From Planctomycetaceae bacterium UBA4732 (GTDB lineage Bacteria > Planctomycetota > Planctomycetia > Gemmatales > Gemmataceae): 38,818 nucleotides of DNA. Each line of letters opens with the position of its first letter. Positions within the stretch are counted from its first letter, which is position 1. The position numbers were made by a program, and so were the translations under genes. A model generated the notes under the pieces. That model was not told where the DNA came from, ran no database searches, and was given only the letters and a program-made list of their open reading frames with translations. The DNA lies in contig DHJA01000282.1 of NCBI GenBank assembly GCA_002404095.1, forward strand, positions 1 to 38,818, written 5' to 3'. This document shows positions 30,901 through 38,758 of the stretch, one piece after another.

Positions 30901-33900
30901 CTGCTGTCCCGCTTGCCGACAGAACTTCGTTACGCCGCGCGAGGAGCAGATTTTCTGCTCCCAGGAGTGCCGTTACAGCCCGCTGGGTCTGTCGATGATC
31001 GGGGCCAAGGGCGGAGCGAGCCGCACGGGGCACAGTCCGTCGCCCGAACACCGCGCCAAACTGCGGGCGTCTTGCATCGCCGCCGCCCGTCCCGAAGACA
31101 AGCGCCGAGCCGCCGCGGAGAGCCTACGAGCACGTTGCCTCAAGGCGGCACGGTTACTCCTTGACGCCGGGCATGAAATCAGCTTGGCCGGATGGGAGGA
31201 TCTGCGAAAAGTTGCGCGTTCGCTCGGCGCGGCACACGCTCCGCACCTGGACTCAGTGGAACGATTCTTCTCGTCAGACGCCGAACTGCGCGAGCAAGCG
31301 TCATTGTTCAACCACAAAGTCGTTTCCGTCGCGTTCGACGGCGTGGAAGACGTTTACGACGGCACGGTCGATGGCCATCACAACTTCGCCATCATCACCA
31401 GCCAAACGCCGTCCGCCGTCGATCCGAAGGCTGCTGATTTCTCCGGCTGCTTCATCCATAATAGCGAATACATGTTCCTAGATGATACAGCTTGCAATCT
31501 TTCGAGTCTTAATCTCTTAAAATTCTACAATACAGCCGACGCCCGTTTCGACGTGGACTCCTTCCGCCACGCCAGCCGCCTGTGGACGCTAATCCTCGAA
31601 ATCTCCGTCTACATGGCTCAGTTCCCTAGCGTGTCGGTGGCACAGAAGTCCTACGACTTCCGCACGCTCGGCCTCGGCTACGCCAACATGGGTTCGCTGC
31701 TCATGGTGCAGGGGCTGCCCTACGACTCGCCGGAAGGCCGCGCCCAGTGCGCCGCGGTTTCGGCGATCATGCACGCCGTTAGTTACGCCGCGTCCGCCGA
31801 GATGGCCTCCGAGGTCGGGCCGTTCCCGCGCTTCGCCGCCAACCGCGAAGCCATGCTGCGCGTCGTCCGCAACCATCGCCGCGCCGCCTACAACGCCCCG
31901 GAACAGGAGTACGAAGGTCTGACCATCGCCCCCGTCGGCATCGATCCGCGCTACTGCCCGCCCTACTTGCTGGAAGCCGCCCGCCGTGAGAGCGACCGAA
32001 TGGTGGAGTTGGGAGATAAACATAGTTTTCGTAACGCACAAGTCACTTGCATAGCTCCGACCGGCTGCCTCGTCGGTAGTTCTCTGGTCGCCACCGAGCG
32101 CGGGCTTGTGCCGCTCAACACTCTCGGCAATGTGGAAGGCGAGAAGTGGCAGGACGTTTCGTTCCAGGTGTTGACGGATGACGGCCCCACGCCCGCGACG
32201 AAGTTCTTCATCAACGGAGTCGCCCCGACACGGCGCATTCGCACGGCCTGCGGCTACGAGATCGAAGGGACCGTCGAACACCGCGTCAAGGTGGTCGATC
32301 CCACTACCGGCGACTGGCAGTGGAAGCGGTTGGGCGAGATCGGCGAAGGCGACGTGATACCACTCGCCCTGAATGCGCTGGTGGGCGAAGCCCGGCCGGT
32401 GAAGCTGCCTCCGCTCGGCGAGTTGTACTGGACCTGCGACTATACCACCGTCGTCCCACGCACGGTATCGCCGCAGCTGGCGGAACTCGTCGGCTACTTC
32501 ATGGGCGACGGCTCCCTGCACGGCAAGGGGCTTCGCTTCTGCGTGACCAACGAAGACTCGGACGTTGCGGAGCGGATCATCCATCTCGTGCGGCAACTGT
32601 TCCACCTAGAAGCACACGTTGAACCCCAGCAAGGCTACCTGGAAGTGAGCGTCCATTCCGTAGCGCTGACGCTCTGGTGGGAAGCGTGCGGCTTTACCAA
32701 GCTCCAGCCCAGCGAGAACCACACGGGCAAGGGCTATCTGCCGCGAATCCCGAACGCGATTCTCTACACCAACGACCGCCGCTGCTACGGCGCTTTCCTG
32801 CGCGGCTTGTTCGAGGCGGATGGGACCGTGACCGTCGGTTCGCCCTCATGGAGTACGACGCACCACAAATTCTCCCAACAGGTGAAGTCTCTCCTCCTGG
32901 CTTTGGGCTTCCCAACGACCTCCAAACTCGACATTTCAGGGTGGGGCCAATCCACCCTCTACGTCCAGCGGCTCAAGAACGAATCATATAACGAAGCCTT
33001 CCTGGCGGAAGTCGGCTTTATCGGCGCCCGAAAGACTGCCGCTGTCGTTTGCAGCACCGTCCCCCAGGCATGCCGCAATGACCGGGTCTATCTCAACGCG
33101 GGGGCTATGCAACGAGCGCTTGCTTCTGGCGTCGCCTCTCCAGCGATGAAAATGTCCCAATCTCGCTACGGCGCCGTCAACCGCAGGAGCCTGAAAAAAG
33201 TCTACGCGCAGACGCGGGACGCGGAGATCGGCCGCGCCCTCGGTTTCTTCTACGACAAGGTGCATGCCAACGAAGACGCCGGCGAGCAGCAGACCTACGA
33301 TCTGTCCGTACCAGAGAATGTGACTTACATCGCCAACGGGTTCGTCAGCCACAACACCATCGGCCTTGTAATGGACTGCGACACCACCGGCGTCGAACCC
33401 GACTTCGCCCTCGTGAAGTTCAAGAAGCTGGCCGGCGGCGGTTACTTCAAGATCATCAACGCCTCCATCCCGCCGGCCCTCGCCCGCCTCGGTTACACGC
33501 CTAAACAGATCGAGGATATCGTTTATTACTGTCGCGGCGCCGGTACGCTTCAGGGTTGCCCGCACGTCAACCACGCCAGCCTTCACGCCAAGGGGTTCCC
33601 CGACAACGTACTCAAGTCGATTGAGGCCCAGTTGCCCGGCGTCTTTGAGCTGCCCTTCGCCTTCAACCGCTGGTCGGTCGGCGACGCCGTGTGCATCGAC
33701 AAACTCGGCTTCACCAAAGAACAGATCGAGGCGCCGAACTTCGACCTGTTGACGGCCCTCGGTTTCACGCGCGCCCAGATCGACGAGGCCAACGGCTACG
33801 TCTGCGGCACGATGACCGTCGAGGGGGCGCCGCACCTCAAGCCGGAACACCTGCCCGTCTTCGACTGCGCCAACCGCTGCGGCAAGATCGGCAAGCGCTT

Positions 33901-34921
33901 CCTCGCGGCCGAATCGCACATCCGCATGATGGCGGCGGCGCAGCCGTTCGTCTCCGGGGCCATATCGAAGACCATTAATATGCCTCATAGTGCATCCATT
34001 GAGGATGTCAAAAAGGCGTATCTCCTCAGCTGGCAGCTGTGCCTCAAGGCCAACGCGCTGTACCGCGACGGCTCCAAACTGAGCCAGCCGCTCAACAGCG
34101 TGGCCGACGCACCCGACCTGGAAGCCGAGGCCGCCGCGCCGGAGGCGAAGGCCGAGCCGGTGCAGATGGCGGAGAAGATCATCTACCGTTACATCGCCCA
34201 CCGCCGGCGCCTACCGGATCGCCGGGCCGGCTACACCCAGAAGGCGCGCATCGGCAATCACAAGATTTATCTGCGCACCGGCGAGTACGAAGACGGTACG
34301 CTCGGCGAGATTTTCCTCGACATGCACAAGGAAGGCGCCGCCTTCCGCAGCATGACCAACTGTTTCGCCATCGCCATCTCGCTGGGCCTACAGCACGGCG
34401 TTCCGCTGGAGGAGTTCGCGGACGCTTTTCAGTTCACACGCTTTGAGCCGAACGGCATGGTCATCGGCAATCCGCACATCAAGATGACGACCTCGATCAT
34501 CGACTATATTTTCCGCGAGTTGGCCATCACCTATCTCGGCCGGCACGATCTCGCCCAAGTGGAACCGGAAGACTTGCGCGGCGACGCGCTACATCGGGAA
34601 GGCGACGAAGAGCCGGAGTTTGAATCGGAAGAAGTGATCGCCAAGCGGCTCGTGCCAGTCGCCTTGCCGCCCAAGGCGTTTCTCACGCCGCGAAGTGAAC
34701 ACTTGAAACCCTTGGCCGAGAACGGCAACGGCAACGGCCACAGCCACAAAAACGGCAACGGTACGCTCACGGCAACCGCCACGCCGCAGGAGCAGATTCG
34801 CCAGGCCCGGCTCAAAGGCTACGAAGGCGACCCGTGCGGCGAATGCGGTCAGTTGACCTTGATACGCAGTGGCGCCTGCGCCAAGTGTGACACTTGCGGC
34901 GCCTCGTCGGGATGCAGTTAA
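27932..34921 (+). CDS. nrdJ: B12-dependent ribonucleoside-diphosphate reductase with three inteins
   Basis: One uninterrupted frame of 2329 residues from ATG 27932. The extein sums to about 1200 residues, normal for NrdJ with a C-terminal zinc domain. It makes deoxynucleotides with adenosylcobalamin as radical source. Extein landmarks: PHA + [18 protein letters not shown], the redox Cys; [22 protein letters not shown] + [18 protein letters not shown], with the thiyl-radical Cys, the Glu and the second redox Cys; APTG + [19 protein letters not shown]; and a CxxC...CxxC tail ([14 protein letters not shown]) for re-reduction. Three inteins interrupt it at 28505, 30122 and 32066. Splicing is needed for activity. 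A low-complexity [13 protein letters not shown] linker precedes the tail. Confidence 0.96.
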   Translation: MQIDRRYTVEGKDPFGAFVFAPRTSRIANPDGKVVFEMKDLLAPESWSQVAVDILAQKYFRKAGLPAQSEREAEEGVPEWLQRTVPVAGDPRTGQETDARQVFRRLAGCWAYWGWKGGYFSSETDARAFYDENCHMLAAQMAAPNSPQWFNTGLHWAYGIDGPAQGHYRVDPKTGEVVRSTSAYEQPAPHACLPYHALVTTPAGPIPIGHIVERNMIGLPVYDAKGLTRVVAVKHNGVKAVYRVRLANGNSIEATADHLVRACHGHKCRQQWVEVGQLEPGMRLIQRTDTTMSAEGDGFDDTVLASGGVYPRRNESFGSHTSEGCHAFAAIVRTIRPLKPPRKHESHAGTHAFAGLGSDEVSGLARESMAPRFGERGHPRGLYRYQGDELGGSPIGVVRKAGRAVARLRDEVIDSIEYVGEEDVYDIETESHAFLTNNVVVHNCFIQSVRDDLVNEGGIMDLWVREARIFKYGSGTGSNFSSLRGEGEPLSGGGKSSGLMSFLKIGDRAAGAIKSGGTTRRAAKMVVLDLDHPDIEEFVNWKVVEEEKVASLVTGSRLLNRNLNAILKACARWPDPGERLDRTCNTDLRKAIADARAVLVPINYIERVLQLAAQGFTSLRFEEYNTDWTSKAYLTVSGQNSNNTVRIDNAFMKAIEDDGPWPLYWRTEKTKAKAESRAPKPIKTLRARELWDQITYSAWSCADPGVQFDTTINEWHTCPTDGRINASNPCCITGDTLIAVADGRNAIPVRDLAGQTVNVYAWDHLAKKSVIAPMYNIGVKREGARVFRVTLDDGSSFRATDDHLIMLQDGSYRQVKDLCPGDALNPFHSKVRRPKQIRTKRRYVYTGRGWKVQYRWVYEAAHGAQPEGTHIHHRDFNSLNDCLDNLQLMPEAEHKALHRDKMLGDNNPARRCMTDEWRAHISEAVRGEKNGHYGKPHNSATRAQMRRASAGRWSNAEQHAQASASTRAWMDEAKKEGRPIGRKQGPRYERCCPACRQNFVTPREEQIFCSQECRYSPLGLSMIGAKGGASRTGHSPSPEHRAKLRASCIAAARPEDKRRAAAESLRARCLKAARLLLDAGHEISLAGWEDLRKVARSLGAAHAPHLDSVERFFSSDAELREQASLFNHKVVSVAFDGVEDVYDGTVDGHHNFAIITSQTPSAVDPKAADFSGCFIHNSEYMFLDDTACNLSSLNLLKFYNTADARFDVDSFRHASRLWTLILEISVYMAQFPSVSVAQKSYDFRTLGLGYANMGSLLMVQGLPYDSPEGRAQCAAVSAIMHAVSYAASAEMASEVGPFPRFAANREAMLRVVRNHRRAAYNAPEQEYEGLTIAPVGIDPRYCPPYLLEAARRESDRMVELGDKHSFRNAQVTCIAPTGCLVGSSLVATERGLVPLNTLGNVEGEKWQDVSFQVLTDDGPTPATKFFINGVAPTRRIRTACGYEIEGTVEHRVKVVDPTTGDWQWKRLGEIGEGDVIPLALNALVGEARPVKLPPLGELYWTCDYTTVVPRTVSPQLAELVGYFMGDGSLHGKGLRFCVTNEDSDVAERIIHLVRQLFHLEAHVEPQQGYLEVSVHSVALTLWWEACGFTKLQPSENHTGKGYLPRIPNAILYTNDRRCYGAFLRGLFEADGTVTVGSPSWSTTHHKFSQQVKSLLLALGFPTTSKLDISGWGQSTLYVQRLKNESYNEAFLAEVGFIGARKTAAVVCSTVPQACRNDRVYLNAGAMQRALASGVASPAMKMSQSRYGAVNRRSLKKVYAQTRDAEIGRALGFFYDKVHANEDAGEQQTYDLSVPENVTYIANGFVSHNTIGLVMDCDTTGVEPDFALVKFKKLAGGGYFKIINASIPPALARLGYTPKQIEDIVYYCRGAGTLQGCPHVNHASLHAKGFPDNVLKSIEAQLPGVFELPFAFNRWSVGDAVCIDKLGFTKEQIEAPNFDLLTALGFTRAQIDEANGYVCGTMTVEGAPHLKPEHLPVFDCANRCGKIGKRFLAAESHIRMMAAAQPFVSGAISKTINMPHSASIEDVKKAYLLSWQLCLKANALYRDGSKLSQPLNSVADAPDLEAEAAAPEAKAEPVQMAEKIIYRYIAHRRRLPDRRAGYTQKARIGNHKIYLRTGEYEDGTLGEIFLDMHKEGAAFRSMTNCFAIAISLGLQHGVPLEEFADAFQFTRFEPNGMVIGNPHIKMTTSIIDYIFRELAITYLGRHDLAQVEPEDLRGDALHREGDEEPEFESEEVIAKRLVPVALPPKAFLTPRSEHLKPLAENGNGNGHSHKNGNGTLTATATPQEQIRQARLKGYEGDPCGECGQLTLIRSGACAKCDTCGASSGCS
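28505..29260 (+). other. Intein 1 of NrdJ (252 residues), no endonuclease
   Basis: It begins with Cys ([19 protein letters not shown]) and ends VVVHN followed by Cys as +1 residue. Block B is [11 protein letters not shown] with T-x-x-H; block F is [14 protein letters not shown]. Splice chemistry residues (Cys1, block B His, terminal His-Asn, Cys+1) are intact. Between blocks B and F, where an endonuclease would be, the protein is an irregular stretch encoded by palindromic repeats (28849-29038). After splicing, the +1 Cys corresponds to the first redox cysteine of class II reductases. Confidence 0.93.
28849..29038. repeat. Palindrome cluster inside intein 1
   Basis: A hairpin CGGCGGGG-TTTAT-CCCCGCCG (28849-28869), then CATGCTTTCGCGGC (28907-28920) with its exact reverse complement at 28951-28964, then CATGCTTTCGCGGG (28982-28995) with its reverse complement at 29025-29038. 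The whole block is translated in frame without a stop. Confidence 0.88.
30122..31462 (+). other. Intein 2 of NrdJ (447 residues) with HNH endonuclease
   Basis: It starts with Cys ([15 protein letters not shown]) directly after the extein Cys of NPC, and ends GCFIHN before Ser+1. Block B is [12 protein letters not shown]; block F is [17 protein letters not shown]. The insert has an HNH_3 motif ([20 protein letters not shown]), two NUMOD3-like DNA-binding segments ([20 protein letters not shown] and [14 protein letters not shown]), and a zinc-finger-like CCPAC...CSQEC. The last part before the splice site ([16 protein letters not shown]) is longer than usual. The thiyl-radical Cys lies immediately before the intein. 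Confidence 0.93.
32066..33355 (+). other. Intein 3 of NrdJ (430 residues) with LAGLIDADG endonuclease
   Basis: It starts with Cys ([17 protein letters not shown]) after APTG and ends NGFVSHN before Thr+1. Block B is [13 protein letters not shown]. The two dodecapeptides are [13 protein letters not shown] (block C) and [12 protein letters not shown] (block E), each with the acidic residue, so the homing endonuclease could be active. Block F is [15 protein letters not shown]. It interrupts the APTG-TIG loop, which by comparison with class I enzymes lies at the substrate phosphate site. Confidence 0.94.
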
Positions 34922-34941
34922 AGCCGCGCCCCCAATTTTGG

Positions 34942-34970
34942 TTGACAGACGGTTGCACGCGACCGATAAC
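34942..34970 (+). promoter_or_regulatory. Promoter TTGACA-N17-GATAAC
   Basis: TTGACA 34942-34947 and GATAAC 34965-34970 with a 17-base spacer, just after the nrdJ stop. It would drive the 46-residue ORF and the adenosyltransferase independently of nrdJ. Confidence 0.55.
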
Positions 34971-35083
34971 ATTGGTATAGGCGGATCGGCCGGGCGGCGT
35001 TCGCGGAAGCGCCCCGGCGGCCGACATCGAGTACCAGTCCGGCGCGTACCCCGTGCTGGGCGTATCCAATGGGGGATATCGCC

Positions 35084-35224
35084 ATGCTTTATGGCGAGCC
35101 GGAAACATCACGGTTTCTGGCGGCGTTGCAGCGCATCAAGCGCCTGCAACACAAGCGGGAACGTCAGACTCGTCTGGCGAAGCAGCGCGTACGGGCCGTC
35201 CTGCGTAAGATGCGCGAGTGTTAA
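35084..35224 (+). CDS. 46-residue basic protein upstream of the adenosyltransferase
   Basis: ATG 35084 has a GGGGGA site 7 bases upstream (an in-frame ATG at 35069 has none). The product starts MLYGEPETSRFLAALQRIKR and continues as a basic helix (Arg/Lys/Gln rich) ending MREC. The TAA is separated from the next ATG by one base, so translation is coupled. No family recognised. It could be a leader peptide or a small regulator or chaperone of the adenosyltransferase; both are guesses. Confidence 0.55.
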   Translation: MLYGEPETSRFLAALQRIKRLQHKRERQTRLAKQRVRAVLRKMREC

Positions 35225-35225
35225 C

Positions 35226-35816
35226 ATGGTCTATCTTTCGCGCATCTACACCAAGACCGGCGACCGCGGCGAAACCGGCCTCGGCGACGGCAGCCGCGTC
35301 CCCAAGGACCATCCGCGCGTCACGGCTTACGGCGGCGTGGACGAGCTGAATTCCGTCCTCGGACTGCTCACCTCGCATCATGCCGATGCGCCCGAATCCG
35401 ACTTGATTCGCGGCATTCAAAACGACCTCTTCGATGTAGGCGCCGATCTGTGTGTGCCGCAGGCGGAGGATGAGCCGGCAGGAGCGAAATTGCGCGTCCG
35501 GCCGGAACAATCGGCCCGTTTGGAGACCGCCATCGACCGGCTCAACGCCGGACTCTCGCCGTTGAGGAGCTTCGTGCTGCCGGGCGGCAGTCAAGCGGCG
35601 GCGTGGTGCCATCTCGCCCGCACCGTCTGCCGCCGGGCTGAACGCGACGTGGTGACGCTGTCGCATCAGGAGCCGGTCAACGCCGAAGTGGTCGTCTACC
35701 TAAATCGCCTATCCGACCTCCTCTTTGTGCTGGCCCGCGTCTACAACAATAACGGCCACGACGACGTACTCTGGCAACCGGGACAATCACAACAACTCCC
35801 CGAGCCTGAAGCGTAA
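35226..35816 (+). CDS. PduO-type cob(I)alamin adenosyltransferase
   Basis: A 196-residue corrinoid adenosyltransferase. The N-terminal ATP-binding motif YTKTGDRGETGLGDGSRVPK, the GGVDELNSVLG helix and the C-terminal CRRAERDVV with the conserved R-x-x-E-R pattern and LNRLSDLLFVLAR are all present. It makes adenosylcobalamin, the cofactor of the NrdJ encoded just upstream, which explains the neighbourhood. The last residues (PEPEA) and the stop lie in the left arm of an inverted repeat, so the end of the gene has been shaped by a repeat insertion. Confidence 0.94.
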   Translation: MVYLSRIYTKTGDRGETGLGDGSRVPKDHPRVTAYGGVDELNSVLGLLTSHHADAPESDLIRGIQNDLFDVGADLCVPQAEDEPAGAKLRVRPEQSARLETAIDRLNAGLSPLRSFVLPGGSQAAAWCHLARTVCRRAERDVVTLSHQEPVNAEVVVYLNRLSDLLFVLARVYNNNGHDDVLWQPGQSQQLPEPEA

Positions 35817-35859
35817 GCGAAGGTTTGAACAGAACGCTTCGCTTACGCTTCAGGCTCGG
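35800..35859. repeat. Perfect 23-bp inverted repeat at the end of the adenosyltransferase gene
   Basis: Arms 35800-35822 and 35837-35859 (starting CCGAGCCTGAAGCG) with a 14-base loop. The left arm contains the last codons and TAA of the upstream gene, and the right arm ends 15 bases before the next ATG. It may act as a terminator. Confidence 0.9.
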
Positions 35860-35874
35860 ATTGAGCGTCAACCC

Positions 35875-36714
35875 ATGTTCACTCTCAGCGCCTTCGCCGA
35901 CGAAATCTCCGCCGATCCGCAGGAACAAATCGACGTGCTGACGCGCTGCGGCGTCGGTCACATCGAACTGCGATCGATCCACAAAACCAACGTCCTCGAC
36001 CTCACCGACCTTCAGGTGAACGAGTTCAAGGCGTTGCTCGACCGGCACGGCTTCCGTCTCAGCGCCATCGGCTCGCCCGTCGGCAAGATCAAGATCGACC
36101 AGCCGTTTGAGCCGCATCTGAAACGGTTGGAACGCGCCATCGAACTGTGCAAAGTCTTCGACACGCCGAACATTCGCGTCTTCAGCTACTATCCTCCCGG
36201 CGACGCCGCCGATTGGAACGGCGTCAGCGAAAGCTGGCAACAGGAACTGTTCAAGCGTCTGGAAGATGAGGCGCGACTTGCCGCACGCGCCGGCGTCCGC
36301 CTGCTCCATGAGAACGAACATCGCATCTATGGCGACTCACCGGATCGTGTAAGTCATTTATTCCAGGTGCTGCGAAACGACGCCTTCCAAGCGGTCTACG
36401 ACCCGGCCAACTACGTCTTCTGCGGCTACGATCCGTGGGAAGGTTGGCAGAAGACGAAGGATGTGACGGCTCATTTCCACATCAAAGATTGGATCGCCGG
36501 TGAGAAGCACGGCTGCCTCGCCGGCGCAGGACAGGGCCGCATCCCCGAGGTGATCGCCGACGCAGTGGCGCGCGGCTACGACGGCTTCGCAACGCTGGAG
36601 CCGCACTTACTCGGCGGCGGTCCGACCGGCGGCGTCACCGGGCCGGAGCTGTTCCCGAAGGCGGTCGCCGCCTTCACCGCCATCCTCGACCGGGCAGGGG
36701 CGAAATACCAGTAG
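35875..36714 (+). CDS. Sugar phosphate isomerase/epimerase (xylose isomerase-like TIM barrel)
   Basis: A 279-residue AP endonuclease 2/xylose isomerase-like barrel. It opens MFTLSAFADEISADPQEQID with the metal-site residues of the family further on: HIELRS, RVFSYYPP, RLLHENEHRIYGD (Glu and His ligands), AVYDPANYVFCG (Asp), TAHFHIKDW (His-x-Lys-Asp) and FATLEPHL (Glu). The metal-binding set is complete, so it is probably active; the sugar substrate is unknown. There is no clear ribosome-binding site at ATG 35875. Confidence 0.9.
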   Translation: MFTLSAFADEISADPQEQIDVLTRCGVGHIELRSIHKTNVLDLTDLQVNEFKALLDRHGFRLSAIGSPVGKIKIDQPFEPHLKRLERAIELCKVFDTPNIRVFSYYPPGDAADWNGVSESWQQELFKRLEDEARLAARAGVRLLHENEHRIYGDSPDRVSHLFQVLRNDAFQAVYDPANYVFCGYDPWEGWQKTKDVTAHFHIKDWIAGEKHGCLAGAGQGRIPEVIADAVARGYDGFATLEPHLLGGGPTGGVTGPELFPKAVAAFTAILDRAGAKYQ

Positions 36715-36733
36715 GGGCGGGGTTTCCCCGCCC
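36715..36733. terminator. Hairpin GGGCGGGG-TTT-CCCCGCCC
   Basis: An 8-bp stem with a 3-base loop immediately after the isomerase stop, without a clear U-run. The GCGGGGTTT core is shared with the hairpin inside intein 1 (28849), so it may belong to a dispersed family rather than being a dedicated terminator. Confidence 0.5.
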
Positions 36734-36751
36734 GTTTCAGCGAGACGACCG

Positions 36752-38224
36752 ATGCAGACCGTTCACGTCCGCGTCAACGACGCCGCCGACGGCAAGCCGA
36801 CGCCGTGCCGCATTCGCTTCACGGATGAAGAAGGGCGGTATTATGCGCCATTCGGACGGCTGACGGAGTTCTCGACAAGCGATGGCGAAGACGTAGGCGG
36901 CAATTTACTCCTTGGCGACAAGAAATACTCCTATATCGACGGCGCCTGCGAAATCCGACTGCCCGACGGCGTGATTCGCGTCCAGGCGTCCAAGGGATTC
37001 GAGTACAAGCCGCTCGACGAGCCGATCCGTCTGGTCGCTGGCAAGTTGGCGCTACGTTTCACCCTCGAACGGTGGATCGATTTACGTTCGGAGGGTTGGT
37101 ATTCGGGCGACGCCTGGGTTCTGGGTCTGACTCCTCACGGGGCGCTTCTGGAGGGCGGTGGAGAAGACCTGGCGGTTGTCAATATCTTGGCCGAGCAAAC
37201 CCAAATGGTTCGGGACGACGGCAAGCTGCGGCCTCCCTCGATCCCCAACATTCTCGCCTTCAGCGGACAACGTCCCGCCTTGGAAGGGCACGGTTGTCTC
37301 GTCGTCGTCAATACGGCCAATGAACATCCGCACTTGGGGCGACTGGCCCTGCTCAACTGCCATCGCGTCGTCTACCCTTTGGTCTTTGGCAGCTGGGATT
37401 CCGAAGGCCGCGAGGACTGGACCCTTGCCGATTGGTGCGACCAATGTCACCGCAAAGGCGGTCTGGTAATCGGCCATGAGTTTTTCGGAGCGGGCAACGG
37501 TTATGGCGGCGAAATCCTTGCCGATCTGTTATTGGGCAAAATCGACGCCCTCGACCTCAATAACGGTTTCACCCATCCCGGCGAATCGGTAATGGAGGAG
37601 TGGGATGAACTCCTTAACGTCGGCTTGCGAGTCCCGTTGACGGCCGGCAGCGGCAAGCGGTCCAACCGCGGGCTACTCGGCAGCCCACGCACTTACGCCC
37701 GCTTGCAATCCGGCCAGGAATTCACCTATAAGAACTGGATCGAAGCCGTGCGCGCGGGGCGCACCATCGTGACCGACGGCCCGCTCCTTTCCTTCGCCGT
37801 AAACGATCAAGACCCCGGCGCCGTCCTTGATCTTCCATGCTCTCCGACGAATGTGCGCGTGCGGGCGGAGGCGCGTAGTCTCTTACCGTTCACCCGACTG
37901 GAAGTGGTATACAACGGCGCCGTGGTCGCTCACGCCGAGGCGTCGGGAGCGCCCTGCCACGCTTCTGTTAAAACGGACGTGCCGATAACCGCTCCCGGCT
38001 GGATGACGGCGCGCTGTGGAGGAGCCCAAGCATCGCCGATCTACTTGCGGATCAACGGCCAAGCGCCGGCTCCCAACGCCGCCGCGTTCGCCCCATTCAT
38101 GGCGAAGCTGGACAAGATGCTCGAATGGGTGGCGCGCGAAGCCCGTTGCGACGACCAACAGCGGCAGCGTCTCGCGGGCGTGTTCGAGGCGGCGCGGCAA
38201 GAGTTGTTGCGCCGCGTGGTTTAG
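36752..38224 (+). CDS. CehA/McbA-like metallohydrolase relative lacking the HxH motif
   Basis: A 490-residue protein. After an N-terminal beta domain (residues 1-110) the sequence EGWYSGDAWVLGLTPHGALL aligns with the CehA/McbA (PHP-like) signature, usually GWYSGD-x-H-x-H, but the two metal-binding histidines are Trp and Leu here. Later parts are kept: VIGHEFFGAGNGYGGEILAD, LGKIDALDLNN, and LTAGSGKRSNRGLLGSPRTY. A C-terminal beta domain and helix close the protein. It is probably a non-canonical or inactive member; no signal peptide. Confidence 0.78.
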   Translation: MQTVHVRVNDAADGKPTPCRIRFTDEEGRYYAPFGRLTEFSTSDGEDVGGNLLLGDKKYSYIDGACEIRLPDGVIRVQASKGFEYKPLDEPIRLVAGKLALRFTLERWIDLRSEGWYSGDAWVLGLTPHGALLEGGGEDLAVVNILAEQTQMVRDDGKLRPPSIPNILAFSGQRPALEGHGCLVVVNTANEHPHLGRLALLNCHRVVYPLVFGSWDSEGREDWTLADWCDQCHRKGGLVIGHEFFGAGNGYGGEILADLLLGKIDALDLNNGFTHPGESVMEEWDELLNVGLRVPLTAGSGKRSNRGLLGSPRTYARLQSGQEFTYKNWIEAVRAGRTIVTDGPLLSFAVNDQDPGAVLDLPCSPTNVRVRAEARSLLPFTRLEVVYNGAVVAHAEASGAPCHASVKTDVPITAPGWMTARCGGAQASPIYLRINGQAPAPNAAAFAPFMAKLDKMLEWVAREARCDDQQRQRLAGVFEAARQELLRRVV

Positions 38225-38247
38225 CCGCTTCTTACCTTCCCCGTGTC

Positions 38248-38394
38248 TTAGCGGAAGAGCGCCAGCGACGTTCGCAGCGTCTCTAGCACTCCCCAGACGA
38301 GCGGTCCACCGACCCATAGCCAGCTAACAACCAGGAGCGGCGTGTTGCCGGCGCCAGGCGTCGCCCGCGCCTCGGGTGGCACGTTGTCAGTCAT
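38248..38394 (-). CDS. MFS transporter small subunit
   Basis: A 48-residue protein, too short for most gene finders. It starts MTDNVPPEARATPGAGNTPL, then one membrane helix (LLVVSWLWVGGPLVWGVLET) and LRTSLALFR. The WLWVGxPLxWGV pattern is that of the small subunit that accompanies OFA/oxalate-type MFS transporters. Its ATG overlaps the TGA of the MFS gene upstream (ATGA), so it was co-translated with it. With the transporter gene broken it may be a relic. Confidence 0.8.
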   Translation of the reverse strand: MTDNVPPEARATPGAGNTPLLVVSWLWVGGPLVWGVLETLRTSLALFR

Positions 38395-38693
38395 GCGCTT
38401 TCTCCGTTCTCAATGAGTGGACGTCCTGGCGGACGACGGGGGGCGCTGCCAAGCGAATGCTTGATCGGGTAGATCAGGAGATTGCACACAAACCCGACAA
38501 GGAGCAGCGCGGCCATGATGTACATCGTCACTGTATAGGCCTCGGCCTTGGACACGCCGTGGCCGAGCTGGTATTCGCGGATGTAATTGACCAAGGCCGG
38601 CCCTGCGAGGCCCGCGGCGGACCAGGCCGTCAGCAGGCGTCCGTGAATCGCCCCCACCTGAGCCGTGCCGAATAGGTCGCGAAGGTAGGCGGG
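38391..38693 (-). pseudogene. C-terminal remnant of an OFA-family (oxalate/formate-type) MFS transporter
   Basis: About 100 residues remain: PAYLRDLFGTAQVGAIHGRL, LTAWSAAGLAGPALVNYIRE, then YTVTMYIMAALLLVGFVCNL and a basic C-terminus. This is the last part (final membrane helices) of OFA transporters. Upstream the frame continues for 30 unrelated residues over the intergenic sequence before a RAYT gene on the other strand, so roughly three quarters of the transporter are missing. The break point lies near 38693. Confidence 0.8.
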
Positions 38694-38723
38694 GTGGAAC
38701 AAAGGGGACGCATCTAATTTATC

Positions 38724-38753
38724 TTGACGGGCCGCTCCCGTCCTGGTAAGCTC
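38724..38753 (+). promoter_or_regulatory. Promoter-like element of the RAYT gene
   Basis: TTGACG 38724-38729, then TAAGCT at 38747-38752 (17-base spacer), 6 bases before the ATG. The short distance implies a nearly leaderless transcript if this is the promoter. Confidence 0.35.
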
Positions 38754-38758
38754 CTTCC

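Noticed and set aside
32984..34201. A 405-residue minus-strand frame over nrdJ
   Set aside because: Antisense shadow of GC-rich coding sequence; composition rich in Val, Asp and Arg with no motif.
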